Below, one piece after another: positions 1 through 13,360 of a DNA stretch of 64,000 bases; positions within the stretch are counted from its first letter, which is position 1, and each line of letters begins with the position of its first letter. The position numbers were made by a program, and so were the translations under genes. Origin of the DNA: Temnothorax longispinosus (Eukaryota > Arthropoda > Insecta > Hymenoptera > Formicidae). Under the pieces are notes generated by a model. That model saw only the letters and a list, made by a program, of their open reading frames with translations. It searched no databases and was not told the DNA's origin. Where the stretch lies: contig NC_092366.1 in NCBI RefSeq assembly GCF_030848805.1, positions 5,661,724-5,725,723 on the forward strand, given 5' to 3'.

Positions 1-264
1 AGACGATTAATTCCGAGTTTTCAGAGACTCCTCAATTTCAATTCTTTAAAATTCAAGATCAGTTTCAAGTTTGAAAGGAGAGTAGATTAAATTACTTGCT
101 ACATTGAACTTCTCCGTCTCCTGACGTACTTTCCAGTTCTTTGAACTCGTATGTCATTCGCGACGGAAGGCAGCGGTCTGGAGGAAAAGCAGACGCGATC
201 TCGATCGACGGGGGTTCGGTTGATTTGAAAGAGAAACTCAGGACACGCGCGCGGACTCCGACAA

Positions 265-286
265 CGATCGATCGATCGATCGATCG
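265..286. repeat. (CGAT)n microsatellite
   Basis: About 5.5 uninterrupted copies of CGAT. Confidence 0.9.
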
Positions 287-2193
287 CTCGACACGAAATC
301 GCGTACAGATATTTCCGGCGCGTTCGCACGGAACGGATAATAAAGCCGGAGGAGGTTTCGGTTGAAATTCGCGTCCTTACGGAAAAACGCGTCAACGATC
401 GACGATTTCAAATGCCATTGAGCCAACCACCGGTGCGCGGTGGCATCTCGCTCGAGCCTGATGACTCAGAAACGTATTATATTTATAGCGGCATATTTCT
501 TCGCTCTCTGTGAAGAGGCGGGGTGAATCACGCGTCGTTGTCGTTACGCGAAATATCTCGCGCGCATCCACGTCGTCGTACGCCGCTTTCGTCTTTTCCT
601 CCTCCGCCTCATTGACCCCGAAGCGTTATTATAGTTGAAATGTGGATAACGCGACTCGCGGCGGAACGATCGTTGACTCTTCTCGATCGACTCCTTTCGC
701 GCGAGAATTCTCTCTTTCGTCAAATATGTAATTGTCTGTAGAATTTTCATTCGTGTATCAACGCGTATAATGGTGTAACGTTGCGTATCGGTCTAATTAA
801 TTGCTCACACGCGGGAACCAACTCGTAACGACGAAGCTGTCGATTAGTGTGTCAGTAGGTTGCCGATTCCAATCGCGAGTCGCCCGAATTTGGTGTTCGT
901 CGGTGGCCAAGATTTTGCATTTTATTCGCGACAATCGTCCTTCCACCGTTAGTCTCATAAATTACTTCGAATTAGTCGATTTATTTTCTAGTATGATTAT
1001 ATTTTCAAGTATATTAATAACATTAATTAATAATGTTGCGCGTATTTCAACGAGTAAATCATGGGTGTAACTATTTTTCACGATATTTCACGACATTTGT
1101 CTGAAGAAGCAATTCGCGGTGATCATTTCTGATGTATCGTTATTGCAGAGGTGATCGAGCATCGTGTGAACACGTGAACAACGCGTGCTGTCCGCCGTAG
1201 CCCATTTAAATTAAAATCATGGTGAGAATAAAACAAAAGAGCGCAAATATGTTAATGGCGGGGACGATGTATGTCGAAGAACTCTACCGCAGTTACGTGA
1301 CTCACTTGAATTAAAAGCGCCGTCGGCTCCGGAACCTGGTAAAACGTTGTTGCGAAAAACGAAATGTAAATGTCAAGATTATCGTTCAGTTAGGCGGAAA
1401 TAATGAGAGTCGACAATACTTTTATCGCTCATGTTGATGCAAATAGCAGAGAGATAGAGAAAGAGAGAGTTGCTTTCATTATCTCCCCTTGTTATCAAAT
1501 TTTCCCAAGCGCTCAGCCCGCTTAAATTAAATTAAATATTACAAATATTTTTATTTGACGTTAAATATCGAATAAAAACATGATAATGAAAGTCGAGATG
1601 CACATAATTACATACACAACGTATAAAATTCAAGAATTATCGTCCGCTTGAGATACAATCTCCATTTATCGTGCAATATCGTATCGATATTATCCAAAGC
1701 ATCGTGAATAGCCCATATATAACGCGATGACACGATTCCTTTTATGCAAAGGGTACCTTTGTTCAAAGCGAAAGTCTTATCGATCGCTCTCGAGGGAGCT
1801 TGATCGCCTATCGATAAGACATTCTAGCAATCTCGTTGTTGGAATCGGACAATACTCGGCCGTGCGTTGCTGGCTACTTGTTGGCGTGGACTTAATAAAC
1901 AACGTAAAACCGACCCGGGCGATATTCAGCGGGCCGGTAAGATTATGTCGAAATGCGTCGACGAACCGATAAGGTGGGCGACGTTTTAGACAAATAGCCG
2001 GAAATCACAGGGCGGACATTGTTTGAAATTGTTTCGGCTATCTTATCGCGAACCATTTTTCCTTTGTCTTCGATGTTGAGACGTCGGACATGGTAACCGC
2101 CCGTTATATTAAGCATATGATATTCATTCATTATGCGGAGACAAAGGGAGAAAGCAAAGCTCCAAATCTAAACGATATAACAAAGTATATTAA

Positions 2194-2534
2194 CCCTATT
2201 TCCTCCAACCCGCCCTTTCGTGTCCCACGAGTTTCCAACACTCGTTTGTTGCGGAAAACAAATGATCGTGACAAACAATTTGTTTGTTCGTGAGTTATGA
2301 TTTTTTAAATAAAACGAGTCGTAACGTGTGTTTGTCAACATATACTTGTTGTAAAAAAATATTTAAATAAATGATTTCCAAATGTTATTTACATTGATTT
2401 TTAGTCGAAGGTACAAAAATATAACAATTTTTGGGGAATTTTTCAAAGCTATTAATATTTTGAAAAACACGTGGGACTTGAAAGTGCATGGTTGGAGGAT
2501 TAAAGGAGCGGAAAAAACGTTGGAGGAAATAGGG
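2194..2534. mobile_element. piggyBac-type miniature element (341 bp) in TTAA
   Basis: TTAA occurs at both borders (2190-2193 and 2535-2538), the target duplication specific to piggyBac. The ends are CCCTATTTCCTCCAAC and its exact reverse complement (16 bp), with the CCC...GGG termini seen in piggyBac elements. A second, subterminal inverted motif, GTCCCACG, follows at different distances in the two arms. The interior is AT-rich with no coding capacity, so it is a non-autonomous copy that would have needed a transposase elsewhere. The intact TIR and TTAA sites suggest a fairly recent insertion. Confidence 0.85.
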
Positions 2535-5500
2535 TTAAAAGGACGAAATTATTGATATGACAAACCTAACCGACAGATTCGTAAATGCGCGTGAATTGTG
2601 AAAGAAAATGTTAAATGTGTTTAAACTTCCATCTTGCTCGCTGATTCGCTTAACTTAAGTTTCAGTTGTAATTAAATATACGGTATAATTACGTAAAACG
2701 AGTTGGTTACGTAAAAAATAAATGCATCGCTTAATGAAGGGGAAACTAACGCGAGAAGTATCCTCTTTCTTTTTCCGCCTCACTCCCATGAGGACCGATA
2801 TAAGTTGCGTTACCGTGATCGCGTGATAATAAACACAAAAAATAATAATAGAAAAAATTTATATATATATCAATGACCTTTCGAGAGGTTAAGAGGATTC
2901 GACGCGTCAGTCGGAGGAAAGGCACTTTGCAATTCAATTCGCGTCCATTCCGCTGAGTCTTATGATATTTTGTCGGCCTTGCAACACCATGCATGCCTCC
3001 ATTTTCCTCTTTCGACGCCGGGAAACTTGGAAATCGGAGATCGGAATCTTCCGTTGAAAAGCGACGGCTCGAAGATAATACAACTGCCCAGTTGAGAAAG
3101 TCCGGAAAGTTAATAATAGACTTAATTTTGATAAAAAGTAAATAAAAAGCACCGATTATAAAATACCCGTGAGGAATACCCGTGAAAGTAAAGCTACAAA
3201 TGTCATCGGCAAGATAAGGCATCGGTAGATAAAAAAATATGTTCGCGTTGCAAGAGAGTGTACTGACAAAGTATAAAAATGCGAGATATAACCTTTGCGA
3301 CCGCGATAGAGAATTGTAATTTCTTGTAAATAAAATTAACTAATGCACGATATGAGATTTTTGAAGGGAGTGCGATGACGTTGAGGAAAAACATTATTCC
3401 TGCTTATACGAGAAAACGATACACCATGATCATAGCTGCTGCATAAAGTGAATAACATATTCAGTCTAAGCCTGAGATTAAATTACTTCCGAGCTGTAAC
3501 ATCAAATGTTGTTTCCAATTCCAGGCTTATCGATTCGGCTGGTATATACCGTACATGCATGTGCGTACGTGTGCAAGTGTTATTTTAAATCGTGTGCGTG
3601 AAACCGTCAGATGAATCCCTGTGGGTGTGTGTGTGAATGTATGTGTGTCACTTGATTCGCAAGTTAGGTGTATCGTTCAGATCCGTGCGTGTGTTTCACT
3701 CGGCAGCTCGTATACGTGCGTATCACTTCTACCATGAAATCACGCGCGTAAACTACCAACTCACACACACTCGAGCTAAGGAGTCTGCGCAAGCAGCAGA
3801 CGATAGCGCGATTCGTGTCATTAGATATACGCACGGACGTGACCGGCTGTGCGTGCGCACAACCGCGAGAAGGTATGCCCTCTTATCGGAATCTCTCCAA
3901 ATACACTTGTTTTTGTGAGAAGAACGATAGCGTGACTTCCCCCGCCCGCCGTCTCCTCCGTCACTCCGTCGATCTATCTCACGCTTTCCGTCTCCGTCCC
4001 GCCGATGATAATATTCAACGCCGTTCACATCTGCATCGGGGCCGCTGCAACGAAATGCCAGCGACAAGCGCCGATCGCTGGGTGCCCGATTAACGATATT
4101 ATTATCGCCGCTGATAACGGCGCTCCCCGATTTTCCGTCCAGCGTACGTTCACTCGGTGAACGATGGTCGCGTAATAAATAAGCTCGTAAAACGAGGATT
4201 CTCTTATGATAGAGAGATGGCATTGTACTTGAGGAGTAATACGTGGTATTCTACGTGCGTTAAACATTAGTATAAACTTGATATTCTTCAATAAAACGTA
4301 AGCTTCGTAGAGAAACCCACGATTTCTTCTGCATGCGGATTTTAATTGCATTTGCAATTTTGCCAACGTAAGCTTTGGCCAGTGAAATGAATTTCGGTAA
4401 GACATCCGTGGAAAATACCGGGCTCGGAAAATAGCGGAGGCATTTTTCGTTCTCGCGAACAGTTCTAAATCAACGGTGGCTTCTCGAGCACCTTGTTCTC
4501 CGCTTACTCGCCTCGGCGATATACCGCGCATACTCTCGCGGCGTTGTACACATATTTTCCCGACAAAATATTTTCCTTCGGGACTAAGTTTAGCACAACA
4601 GTATTTTCCGGACTGCTGTCCTCGAGACGCCTCCGAGGAGAATTACGCGCGTACACGTCGGAATCTGTTGTTTCAAAGTCGTATCGGCATTGAGAGACCC
4701 CTTTTCACTTTTCCGGGAACTTTTTCTCAAGGCGACGCCGTGGAATTCTATTCGACAAGCGGTACCTGACTGATTCTTCAGCGCGACGAAAACAGAAAAG
4801 CGATAGCGGTCCTTTCCAATTACGGCCACGGAGATCTCCGACAGCCGCGTTCCGAGCGGAATATCGACTTTCCACTTCAGCTCCCGAGCTGTCGGAAACT
4901 TTCCGATCGTTTCGGATATAAATGTTTGTAAAAATCATACTTTCGGAATTAGAGATTACCAATTTTGTCGCGTAGCGACGGTAAGCCGGTAAATTTAAGG
5001 ATTCGTTAGTGACATAGTTTCATATAACGAATGCCCGGAGGACGCGAAGAACAGACGTTGTTGAAAAATTAGAGCCGGATTTAGAGCTCAAGGCCGTGCT
5101 CGCTCATTATGAATAAAGGTGAGATAAAAACAACGTGTTAAATGTCACAAACCAGAAACCGAGCCGCTCTCCCGATGCCGTTAAGTTATGCTAATCTTGC
5201 ATATTCTCATTAGTCATTACGCATTTAGCGCTGAACGTGGCAGTTCGAGAGTCACTTCGCGTTATCATCGTGAATATAATATTCGTGTTAAAAGGATTAA
5301 ATAAATTCGACATTCGGCGACATTGGGACAATGGCGCGGAGTAAAAAATGCGTCATTTATCGAAGATCCATCCTCACGAAAACATCAGCAACGAAAACAA
5401 CAACTGCGACACGCGCATCGGAGAATATATTAATCGTTCAAACAAACACGATAAGATTCACGCGAGGATAAATCTGAATCGAGTCGTGTGTTACCGTACT

Positions 5501-6171
5501 CCGTCGTATTCTCGACGGAGGAGTCTTTACATGCACGTTCGACGGCCCCTTTGAGCGTGTATGAGTGCAAATCGACCGTGTGCGCGAGCGCATTAGCGCG
5601 AGTGTATACGCGCGCGTCCTTCGGAGGCCCCTGCCTGTCGCTAACGTTTGCCAAGCCGAGCGCAACGTTGACAGGGAAGAAGTAAATGCACGAAGGAAAG
5701 GCAGAGCCTGTTCAGCCTATGCGCGCTTTGCGCTGCAGCTCGTTACGAGAATTCATTAATCACCGAGGGATCGCCTAAAAAAATTTTCTAAAATCTCATA
5801 AGGCGGAAAATTAGGTAGAAAAACCTATTGCATTCGAGACGAGTAGATTGTGAATGGCTTCGTATCGCGGCAGCCTATGAATCACTGAAATAATAAAATG
5901 TTCACGCGCGATAAAGATAACGTGAAATATATATCGGCGTATGTACAAGACAAACGCGTGCCGAACACGCGCGTCGATTGCAAAGGAATGCCATTGGTTT
6001 CTTCAACAAAAGTTCCGATTGCGAGATATCACGACAGAGCCCACAGCTTGATAATTCATGCGTCGGTAACAATAAACGCGGACATGATTAAATGGCCGTG
6101 GCCGCTTTCGAAAATCCAAAAGAGTTGCAGGTGCCTCATATGCGATGTGTCATGTGTATGCGTGTGTGTAT

Positions 6172-6175
<4 letters not shown>

Positions 6176-6209
<34 letters not shown>

Positions 6210-6245
6210 AGAGGGAAAAAAGAGAAGAGAAAAAAGAGAGAGAGA
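6176..6245. repeat. (GA)n and purine tract
   Basis: About 15 GA units pass into imperfect GAAAAA/GAGA purine sequence, all purine on the plus strand. Serine/leucine- and arginine/glutamate-rich ORFs across it are artefacts. Confidence 0.95.
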
Positions 6246-7448
6246 TCGGACCCCATGAGGACGGCTTCGCGAAACAAGTTGATGCGTCATGGGGAAACAC
6301 GTGAATGTGCATAGGGAGAGGCGGAGGGAGAGATGTTCGGGGAAAAAAGAAATAAAAATATGGAAAAAGACCCGGAGACGCACGCGCGATACGTTGCCAA
6401 GGTAAAGAAAGTGAATTTCCGTTTTCACGGCGTTCCACGTAAGGCATCGGCCCGAGAGCCGGAAGTAGTTACGATCGGATTTCTCATTGGCGAACGCGGA
6501 GAGCCCCGGCGGTGGATACAAGTTGCCATCTATCACGGCTAACGACCACCGGCAGAAGCCGATCCATCTCCGATATACCGCCAGGGAATCTCGAATCCTT
6601 TATGCAGCCGCCTCTTCTTCTTCGACGACGTCGACGACGGCGACGTTTATTTCGCACGTCGTCAATAGCAGATTATTCTCTCGAGCTTCATTCTCCATCC
6701 GCGAAAGATTCCAAGTTTAAATCTTTAATTCTCATGGTTGGATTGCACGTGGATCCGATTAATTTCCTTCTTAAAATCCGAGACTTAAAAAAACGCGGCG
6801 AATAAATTGTTAATTGAGATTAGCGCAATGACCAATTAATGCCCGATTTGTACATCGGAGAGAATTTATACAGGCTACCGATTTTATTATCCCACGGATT
6901 CTTGACCTCTTCTCCCCGACGAAGGTAAGGTAAGGTCGCGATTACGCGGGCAACGTGCCCGCGAGTTATTTCACTCGACCCAAGTTTCTCCTCCACGGTT
7001 TTCATCATTGCGCGCATCCGTGCCGGTTTCTGCCGCGACGCAATGCGACTCGCGCGTATCAATTCATGCGCGGCGAATTATTACGTTCGCGTATTGTCCG
7101 CGTATGGTTAGCTCTCCGTCGACGGTACGCAACCCTGCCTTCGATTCCCCGATTCCCCCGCGTGTCCCGCATCTTTCCTTCTCCCCTACCTCCACCCCTC
7201 CCCTCTGCCAGACTCTCCGTCGGTGTTCGTTCTTATTATTATCCACCGCGCAACAACGGTTGCGCAACGTCTTTTATTAGCCGACTACTCGCCGGGGCGA
7301 TCGCGAAATCGCCTGATCGTTTGCTCGCTCAAACGTTGTTTTCGGCTGTATCGTATCGCTTGCGCGCGCGCACACGCGCGTAAACACGCACGCACGCGTG
7401 GACAAAAATAAACGCTTTTGTCACCCATGGAGATAATATTATAGGTTG

Positions 7449-7485
7449 TTTCGAAGAAATCAGCGAAACGCTGATTTCTTGAAAA
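7449..7485. repeat. 17-bp perfect stem with AAA triloop
   Basis: 7449-7465 and 7469-7485 pair fully (one G-U) around AAA, with core GAAATCAGCG. Such a tight stem is unusual for this AT-rich intron DNA. There is no known family match; it lacks the histone stem-loop sequence. Confidence 0.7.
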
Positions 7486-8421
7486 TGTCATTAAGAGATA
7501 AAACAATGTAATCTATCTTTATAAGCGAGACATAGTCTCTTTCCTAATATTCACTTAAAGGAAAAAAGTCATCAATTATACCGCTGACGTCGATGGATCA
7601 ATTAGCGACCGGGACAACGTGTCATTTTTGCGTCATCGTCGACAAAACGTTATCACCGCTCGGACGCACGCACAAGTTATTGCATAACGCAGGCACGGCG
7701 GGTAATGTCTACGTCTCCGATTACTTAGTTTCTCGCTAGTCACATTACGTCAGTGACGATCCAGGAAACCCGCGTGCGAGCTCCTCGAAATATCTCCGAA
7801 TTATTAATTTGTTTATTGGCAACGATGACGGTCTTGGCGCGCGACGCGAACGCGAGTCGGAACGACTCGGTCTCGGCTCGTTAACGAGCCGATAATTTGC
7901 GATATCGCGGGTTACGTGAACATCGGATCCGATTCGTTGGAAATCCAGATGAGCGGGTCACCGGGTCGTCACGCGTTTTCCGCGATGATGCTGCCGGATC
8001 GGAAAAAAAGATCTCTTCTCCGCGACGCCTCGAGCAAGAAAAAAAAATTGACATCGGAGCCATCACTCGGAAGAGAGACCTTGAGAGGACCGATCTGGTA
8101 GTAGGGTGACACACTCGTGTGCATCTCTGCGTAGGATGAGATCACGTGCCGTGATCTTGCCGTTTGCGGAGGTATATGTTTCACGAGGCTCTCCTCGCCT
8201 CTTTCGGACATCTCCGCGAGATTACCCGAAGAAGGGGCCTTGCGATCCCGCGATTCGTTTCGCGCTATCCGAAGGCGTATATACGTGCTTCCGCGCGAAT
8301 TAGACGATCCGTATACATAGGCACGTGCTTTTCCTTTCTTGTCTCTTGAAAGGACAATGTCCCGAAACTTGTGTATTACTCTTCTTCGCGAAGAGGAGAG
8401 AAAGAAGGAGGAAGAAGAGAA

Positions 8422-8432
8422 TGATGACGACA

Positions 8433-8475
<43 letters not shown>

Positions 8476-8478
8476 CGA
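8422..8478. repeat. (GACGAT)n hexanucleotide array
   Basis: About 7-9 near-perfect units. In one plus-strand frame they read as a run of aspartates inside an 80-residue ORF. With no splice or family context this is treated as a simple repeat. Confidence 0.9.
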
Positions 8479-8703
8479 TAGTAATGATTATTGTATATCA
8501 CGGAAACTACGTCATTTCGTAGCTGAATTCCGCCAATCTAGGGTGACTAGGCGCACGAGACGACTTTTTCAAAGTCGTTAGCCACGCGTGCACGTAGCAC
8601 GAAAGCTTTCTCCTTCTCTTTCCGCGTGCACCTGACCTGGCGCGCGGTCAACGCGCGTCCTCCACCCTTTTATCTCTTTCCTTCTTTCACTTTAAGGCCA
8701 TTT

Positions 8704-8705
<2 letters not shown>

Positions 8706-8747
<42 letters not shown>
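8706..8747. repeat. (CT)n microsatellite
   Basis: About 21 CT units, followed by further CT-rich sequence to about 8820. Confidence 0.95.
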
Positions 8748-8750
<3 letters not shown>

Positions 8751-11700
8751 GTGTCTCGCATCGCCAGCGTAATGATATATAGACGTCTCTTTCTCTCTCT
8801 TTGTCTGTCTCTTTCTCGATGTCCCTAAAGCGGGCGAGAAGAGCGCGGAGCGCATCGCACTCCGGAGCCAGTCGTCGGAGTGGCTGATTCTAGCAGCTCG
8901 TCTCCACCTTATATATCCGCGAGGCTCGATCACGTGGCCCGTGCCCTGCGTCCCCACCGACCCCCTTGCGCTGCCGCGGCACACGGCTACATACATGCCA
9001 CGCTCCTCGAGCCGCTTCGGAGGCTCGACGCGTAGCGGTAGCCGTGTCGTCGTAACACGTATAGGCAGGGCTCGGAGAGAACAAACAAGAGAGAAGCCGC
9101 CTTGTCGAGGTTAAACAGCGCTTGCGCGCACGCACGTATACACGCGCGCAACGCGAGCATTCATACACGCCGCAAAAACCAAGCGGCCCAACCTGAGCGC
9201 TAGAGAAGCGCATTACGCGAACACAATGCGGCGTCGCGTATCTCTTCAAGTCCTCGTAAATCGCGCGGTGATTCGCGAAAGTGGTGTGGACACGCGACGG
9301 GACCTATGTACACGATGCCCACCGCCGGTATGCGAATAAAACGTAACGAGAGATCATGGGGACCGCAGCTACGCAACGAAAGCTACAGCTCGCGACAAGG
9401 GGAATGACCAATGTCTCGTACCCGCTGCGCCACGGAGAGATAAAACGATGAGAGTTTTGCGTTTCTCCTTCTACTTTCGAATCGTAGGAATCGGTTACTC
9501 CTCGTGCTGGGCACACTTGTATGTTCAAGCGAGATTTCGATTGACGCGAAGTATCGTTTCTCGCGTTATGCCATCCCCACCAAGAAACCTCCGCTCCTTC
9601 CCAACCACCGGCCGTGTAACCATTTTTGGAGCGCGGCGCAAATTCCTGCTGAATTCCCAGCGATATCCCAACACATTCTTCCTCAAAGATGTTTCTATTA
9701 ATAAAGTTAAATACACGAGAAATTATCATCGTACATAGGTTCTCGTACCGGAAAAATTTAATGCCTGTGTAGATACGCTTATGAAAGTATTCAAGTATTC
9801 ACCAGCAATGTCGTAACAAAGAATCATTCATTACAGCACGTTCTTAATCGGTAATCAAGGTAATAACCGAGTATCAATGAGCAACGATGAAGTTTGCGAT
9901 TAACGTCGACTGACGGCTGCCACGAGGTTTGAAGGGTTGAAAGAGGGAACGAAGAGAGGTGAGAGAGAGACAGAGAGAGCCGAAAGGCATGTTCGCCGTC
10001 GAGATGTGCCGTGAAGTGGGTTCGGGTTACTTCGTAAACGACCTTCTTAAAGACGGGTCGAGGAGGCGCGGACCGTTGCGATAGTAACCTACATAGCGAC
10101 GGCGGCGGACAGCAGCAGGCTCATCGAGAGCCGCTTAGACTTGTTTGCGAGGAAAGACGGCAGGAAGACGAGGACGAGAACGAGAGGACGAGCTTAACGA
10201 TCGAGAGTACGCACGACTAGATCTCTCTACGACGTCGGAGTTACTATTATGAATATTACGCGGATGGATCTACGTAGACCATGTGTGACCGAGGTGACGC
10301 TTCTCCTCCTGCTCTTCTTTCTCCTCCTCCTCACTCCCTCCCTCCCCCGCCGCCCCCCGTCACTCTTCACGCGATTATACCATCGCTCGTGCTCGATGAA
10401 CCGTGGCCAGAAGGAGAAGCGGGCGTTTCTCGACTACCGTGGACGCGACCTACTGGTCTTGAAACGCGTCATTATGCGTTATAAAACGACGGTGCGCCGT
10501 AGCCGGCGATTACGCCGCAGGAACGCCGGATTCGCTCTCTTCCTATTGCAACGCGCGCGGCCGACGTGATAGTCGCGTTTTCGTAACAGGCATGGAGACT
10601 CACGAAGAAAAAGAGAGCCGTCGTCGCTCTCGAAGTCGTGCTGCTGCTGCACGCCTAGCAATAACATCCATGTATGTTGGCCGTAGACATTTTCATCTTT
10701 AGTTTCATTAGAATAAGCATAAAACCCAAAGACATCGAAGAAGACCTTGAGAACGTTGTATCTTATGTTAAGGTTCTTGAACGAGAACTTGATTTGATAT
10801 CGCGGGTACGATCAAAGTTTAAATAAATGTCATTGTTTTTTTAAATGCACTTTACTTTATTATCTTCTATAATATCAAATGAGATAACGGGAGAGGAAAG
10901 TGTGCAATATTGTTTAACGATACTGGAAACAACGCTCTTTGACCACCTTGTCGAAAATCTGTTCAGTTCGCATCGAGAGGCGGTAAGCTACATGTCTTAT
11001 CGATCGAGCTATAATTACAGCTGATGTGAAGTAATGAAGATAAGCACGTGTGCACTTTGTACGCTGTCGTGTAAAAATTCGCGGAATTATGCCTTCGTTC
11101 ATCTCTTTATTTCTAATCATCCATCTAATTATGTCTAATCATCCAATAAACACGATTTATCGCTCTCATCGTCGCGTTTGAAAGCTGAGCTCTTAAAGTA
11201 TCAGATTTAAACAACTGTGAACGCGATGGCGCGGCTGCCGAGAGTCCTCTCTCAGACTCAACAATATTGCCCTTCACATCGCGATGTTCGTTTAACACTG
11301 TAGCACTAACAAGTGCTCCTCAAGCTGAGCGATTAACTGAAGATAAGCTTATTGAAGTTATCGAACGATATCAAATTTCTTTGCGCGTGTAACCGATAAC
11401 CGATAAATAAATTTGAGAGCTGAACGAATAATTTGTATCTGAATTATTTTCTCGTTACTCGCGACTCATTTCTCTTCGTCTGCATTTAGCAAGAGACGTA
11501 TATTACGGAGTGGACTGCGAAGTTTAGGGTTAAAGCGATAACTTCTCGTCGTCGGATTTATAAAGAGTCATACATCAACTCCGGCTATCACAATAAACAA
11601 CTCCCGCGAGGGAAAATAATTTGGCCGCGTTCAGAGGAAAGGTTCCACTGATTCGCGTCAAGAAGCCGTCGAGAGGATGGGACGAGGATACGTGGGCGTC

Positions 11701-12560
11701 CGGTTGAAAGCCGCGAGAAAGAACATTGTTTATATTACGTTCATTATACGACCTATGACGTCACTGTCACCGATATTGCAATCCTTCTGTAGAGAGAGAG
11801 AGGTCGCGACGTTGTTTTTGAAAAATATCCTTCAACGCCGTCCATTACGCGAGAAATTCGTAATCGGTGAATCGAATCGGACGTGATGCGGGCCAATAAT
11901 TGAAGAGCAACGACATTACGTTGCGACCGGAGCGCGGCGGCTTTCTCCGCCTTTTCGGGAAAGCTGTTGTACGTCGCAAATTTCGGACGTACGATTTCTA
12001 AAATTTGCAAACCAGCTTATATAAGGGGGCCCGATCTCCATTTTGTAACAATGTTTAGGTAATATGACGTATCAATAAGTTATAAGACAACACTTATAAG
12101 TTGCACAAAGTATTGCGTCAAGTATATATACGATTCGACATGACGGACGCAGAGTTTTCAGGATCTGTCTATTGATAATTAATTGACAGTGAGGGACAAT
12201 CGCGCTAAAAATGCCAGAGCGGTGATGGATCGTCAACGAAAAAGTGTCGCGCTTTGTTGGTGTGGTCGGTCCACAAGCCGGCGTTTATTTCCGTCGGTCA
12301 TGCCGCTATTTCGGACCAGCGCCGCGGATCGAATATGCTTTTTCGTTCCGGTGCGTCGGGACCGAAGAACGATTCTCTCTGTCTCTCGCCCGCGCACATT
12401 TTCAGCGCGCTCGTTCGACGCACAAAAATACGGCCGAGTGAGAAAAGGTAGGAGAATACCGCGACGATCAGCTGTGTCGACCGACGTATAAATAATTCTC
12501 GGCCCACTTCTACACGGCGCGGTGCGGCGCGCGAAGTACATCGCTAGCGAGGCTGATTAT

Positions 12561-12604
12561 CGTCGCCAACGTCGTCGCCGTCGTCGTCGTGATTGTCGTT
12601 GTCG
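12561..12604. repeat. (GTC)n trinucleotide tract
   Basis: An imperfect CGTCGTCGC tract. It would read as arginine or valine runs, but no gene context supports coding. Confidence 0.8.
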
Positions 12605-13179
12605 AGTCAATGCGTCTCGGAAAAAAAAGAAGGCGAAGAATGGAGAAAGAGGAGAAGGAAAGAGAGAGAGTTATTTAATGCTCCGTTGGAGCTCGGTTGT
12701 GGAGCGTTTACTCCGGAGAATTTCCCTTTACGGAATAATGGATACACGAGAGTAATTGTGTTCTCTCCGCTTCTTTCCCTCTCTCGTTGAAAAACACACG
12801 GGAGACGAGAGAGAGAGAGAAAACGAGAAAGCCCGCCCTCCGAAGATTGTTCCCGAATTCGTAATTGGCGCGACTACAGCGGACACGCAACGTTAATCCG
12901 CATGCGGCACGAGTGAACTTCGATTCTCATTTTGTTCGGCACTTCGAAACTTTGTCTCGAGAGACAACGAAGCACGATCCGAGCCGAAACCGCGCGCGAT
13001 ATCTCTTCCCCGCCGTAATTTTCCCTTCTCGAGCGATCGCTCTTGAAATCGGCACGAAGCGCCGCGATTAAGTTATCGGCGGCGTACACTCTGGTCGTTA
13101 ACGAGAATGCATTTTATACGGAAGAATGCAATCACGATACGAGTAGAAGAGAAGAGAGTTGGGAGATAAAGATAAACAG

Positions 13180-13198
13180 AGTGTGAGAGTGAGTGAGT

Positions 13199-13254
<56 letters not shown>

Positions 13255-13312
13255 AAGAGGGGGGGAAGGAGGGAGAGAGGGAGGGAAAGAGAGAGAGAGA
13301 GAGAGAGGGAGG

Positions 13313-13360
<48 letters not shown>
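13180..13360. repeat. Long compound (GA)n/(GGGA)n purine tract
   Basis: About 180 nt of almost pure purine on the plus strand: GTGA and GA repeats, a GGGGGAAGGAGGGAGAGAGG core, and a second GA block. It is the largest simple repeat in the window. Confidence 0.95.

Noticed and set aside
2746..3222. 158-residue minus-strand ORF in AT-rich DNA
   Set aside because: No known domain and no splice context. A rough estimate (about 5% stops per codon) predicts a few open stretches of this size by chance in 64 kb.
8339..8581. ORF with a long aspartate run
   Set aside because: It is the GACGAT hexamer array read in one frame; no splice or family support.
12018..12026. TATATAAGG, and TATAAATA at 12487 and TATAAAAG at 50795, as possible TATA boxes
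   Set aside because: Short AT words are common in AT-rich introns, and no transcript or gene start follows at the right distance.
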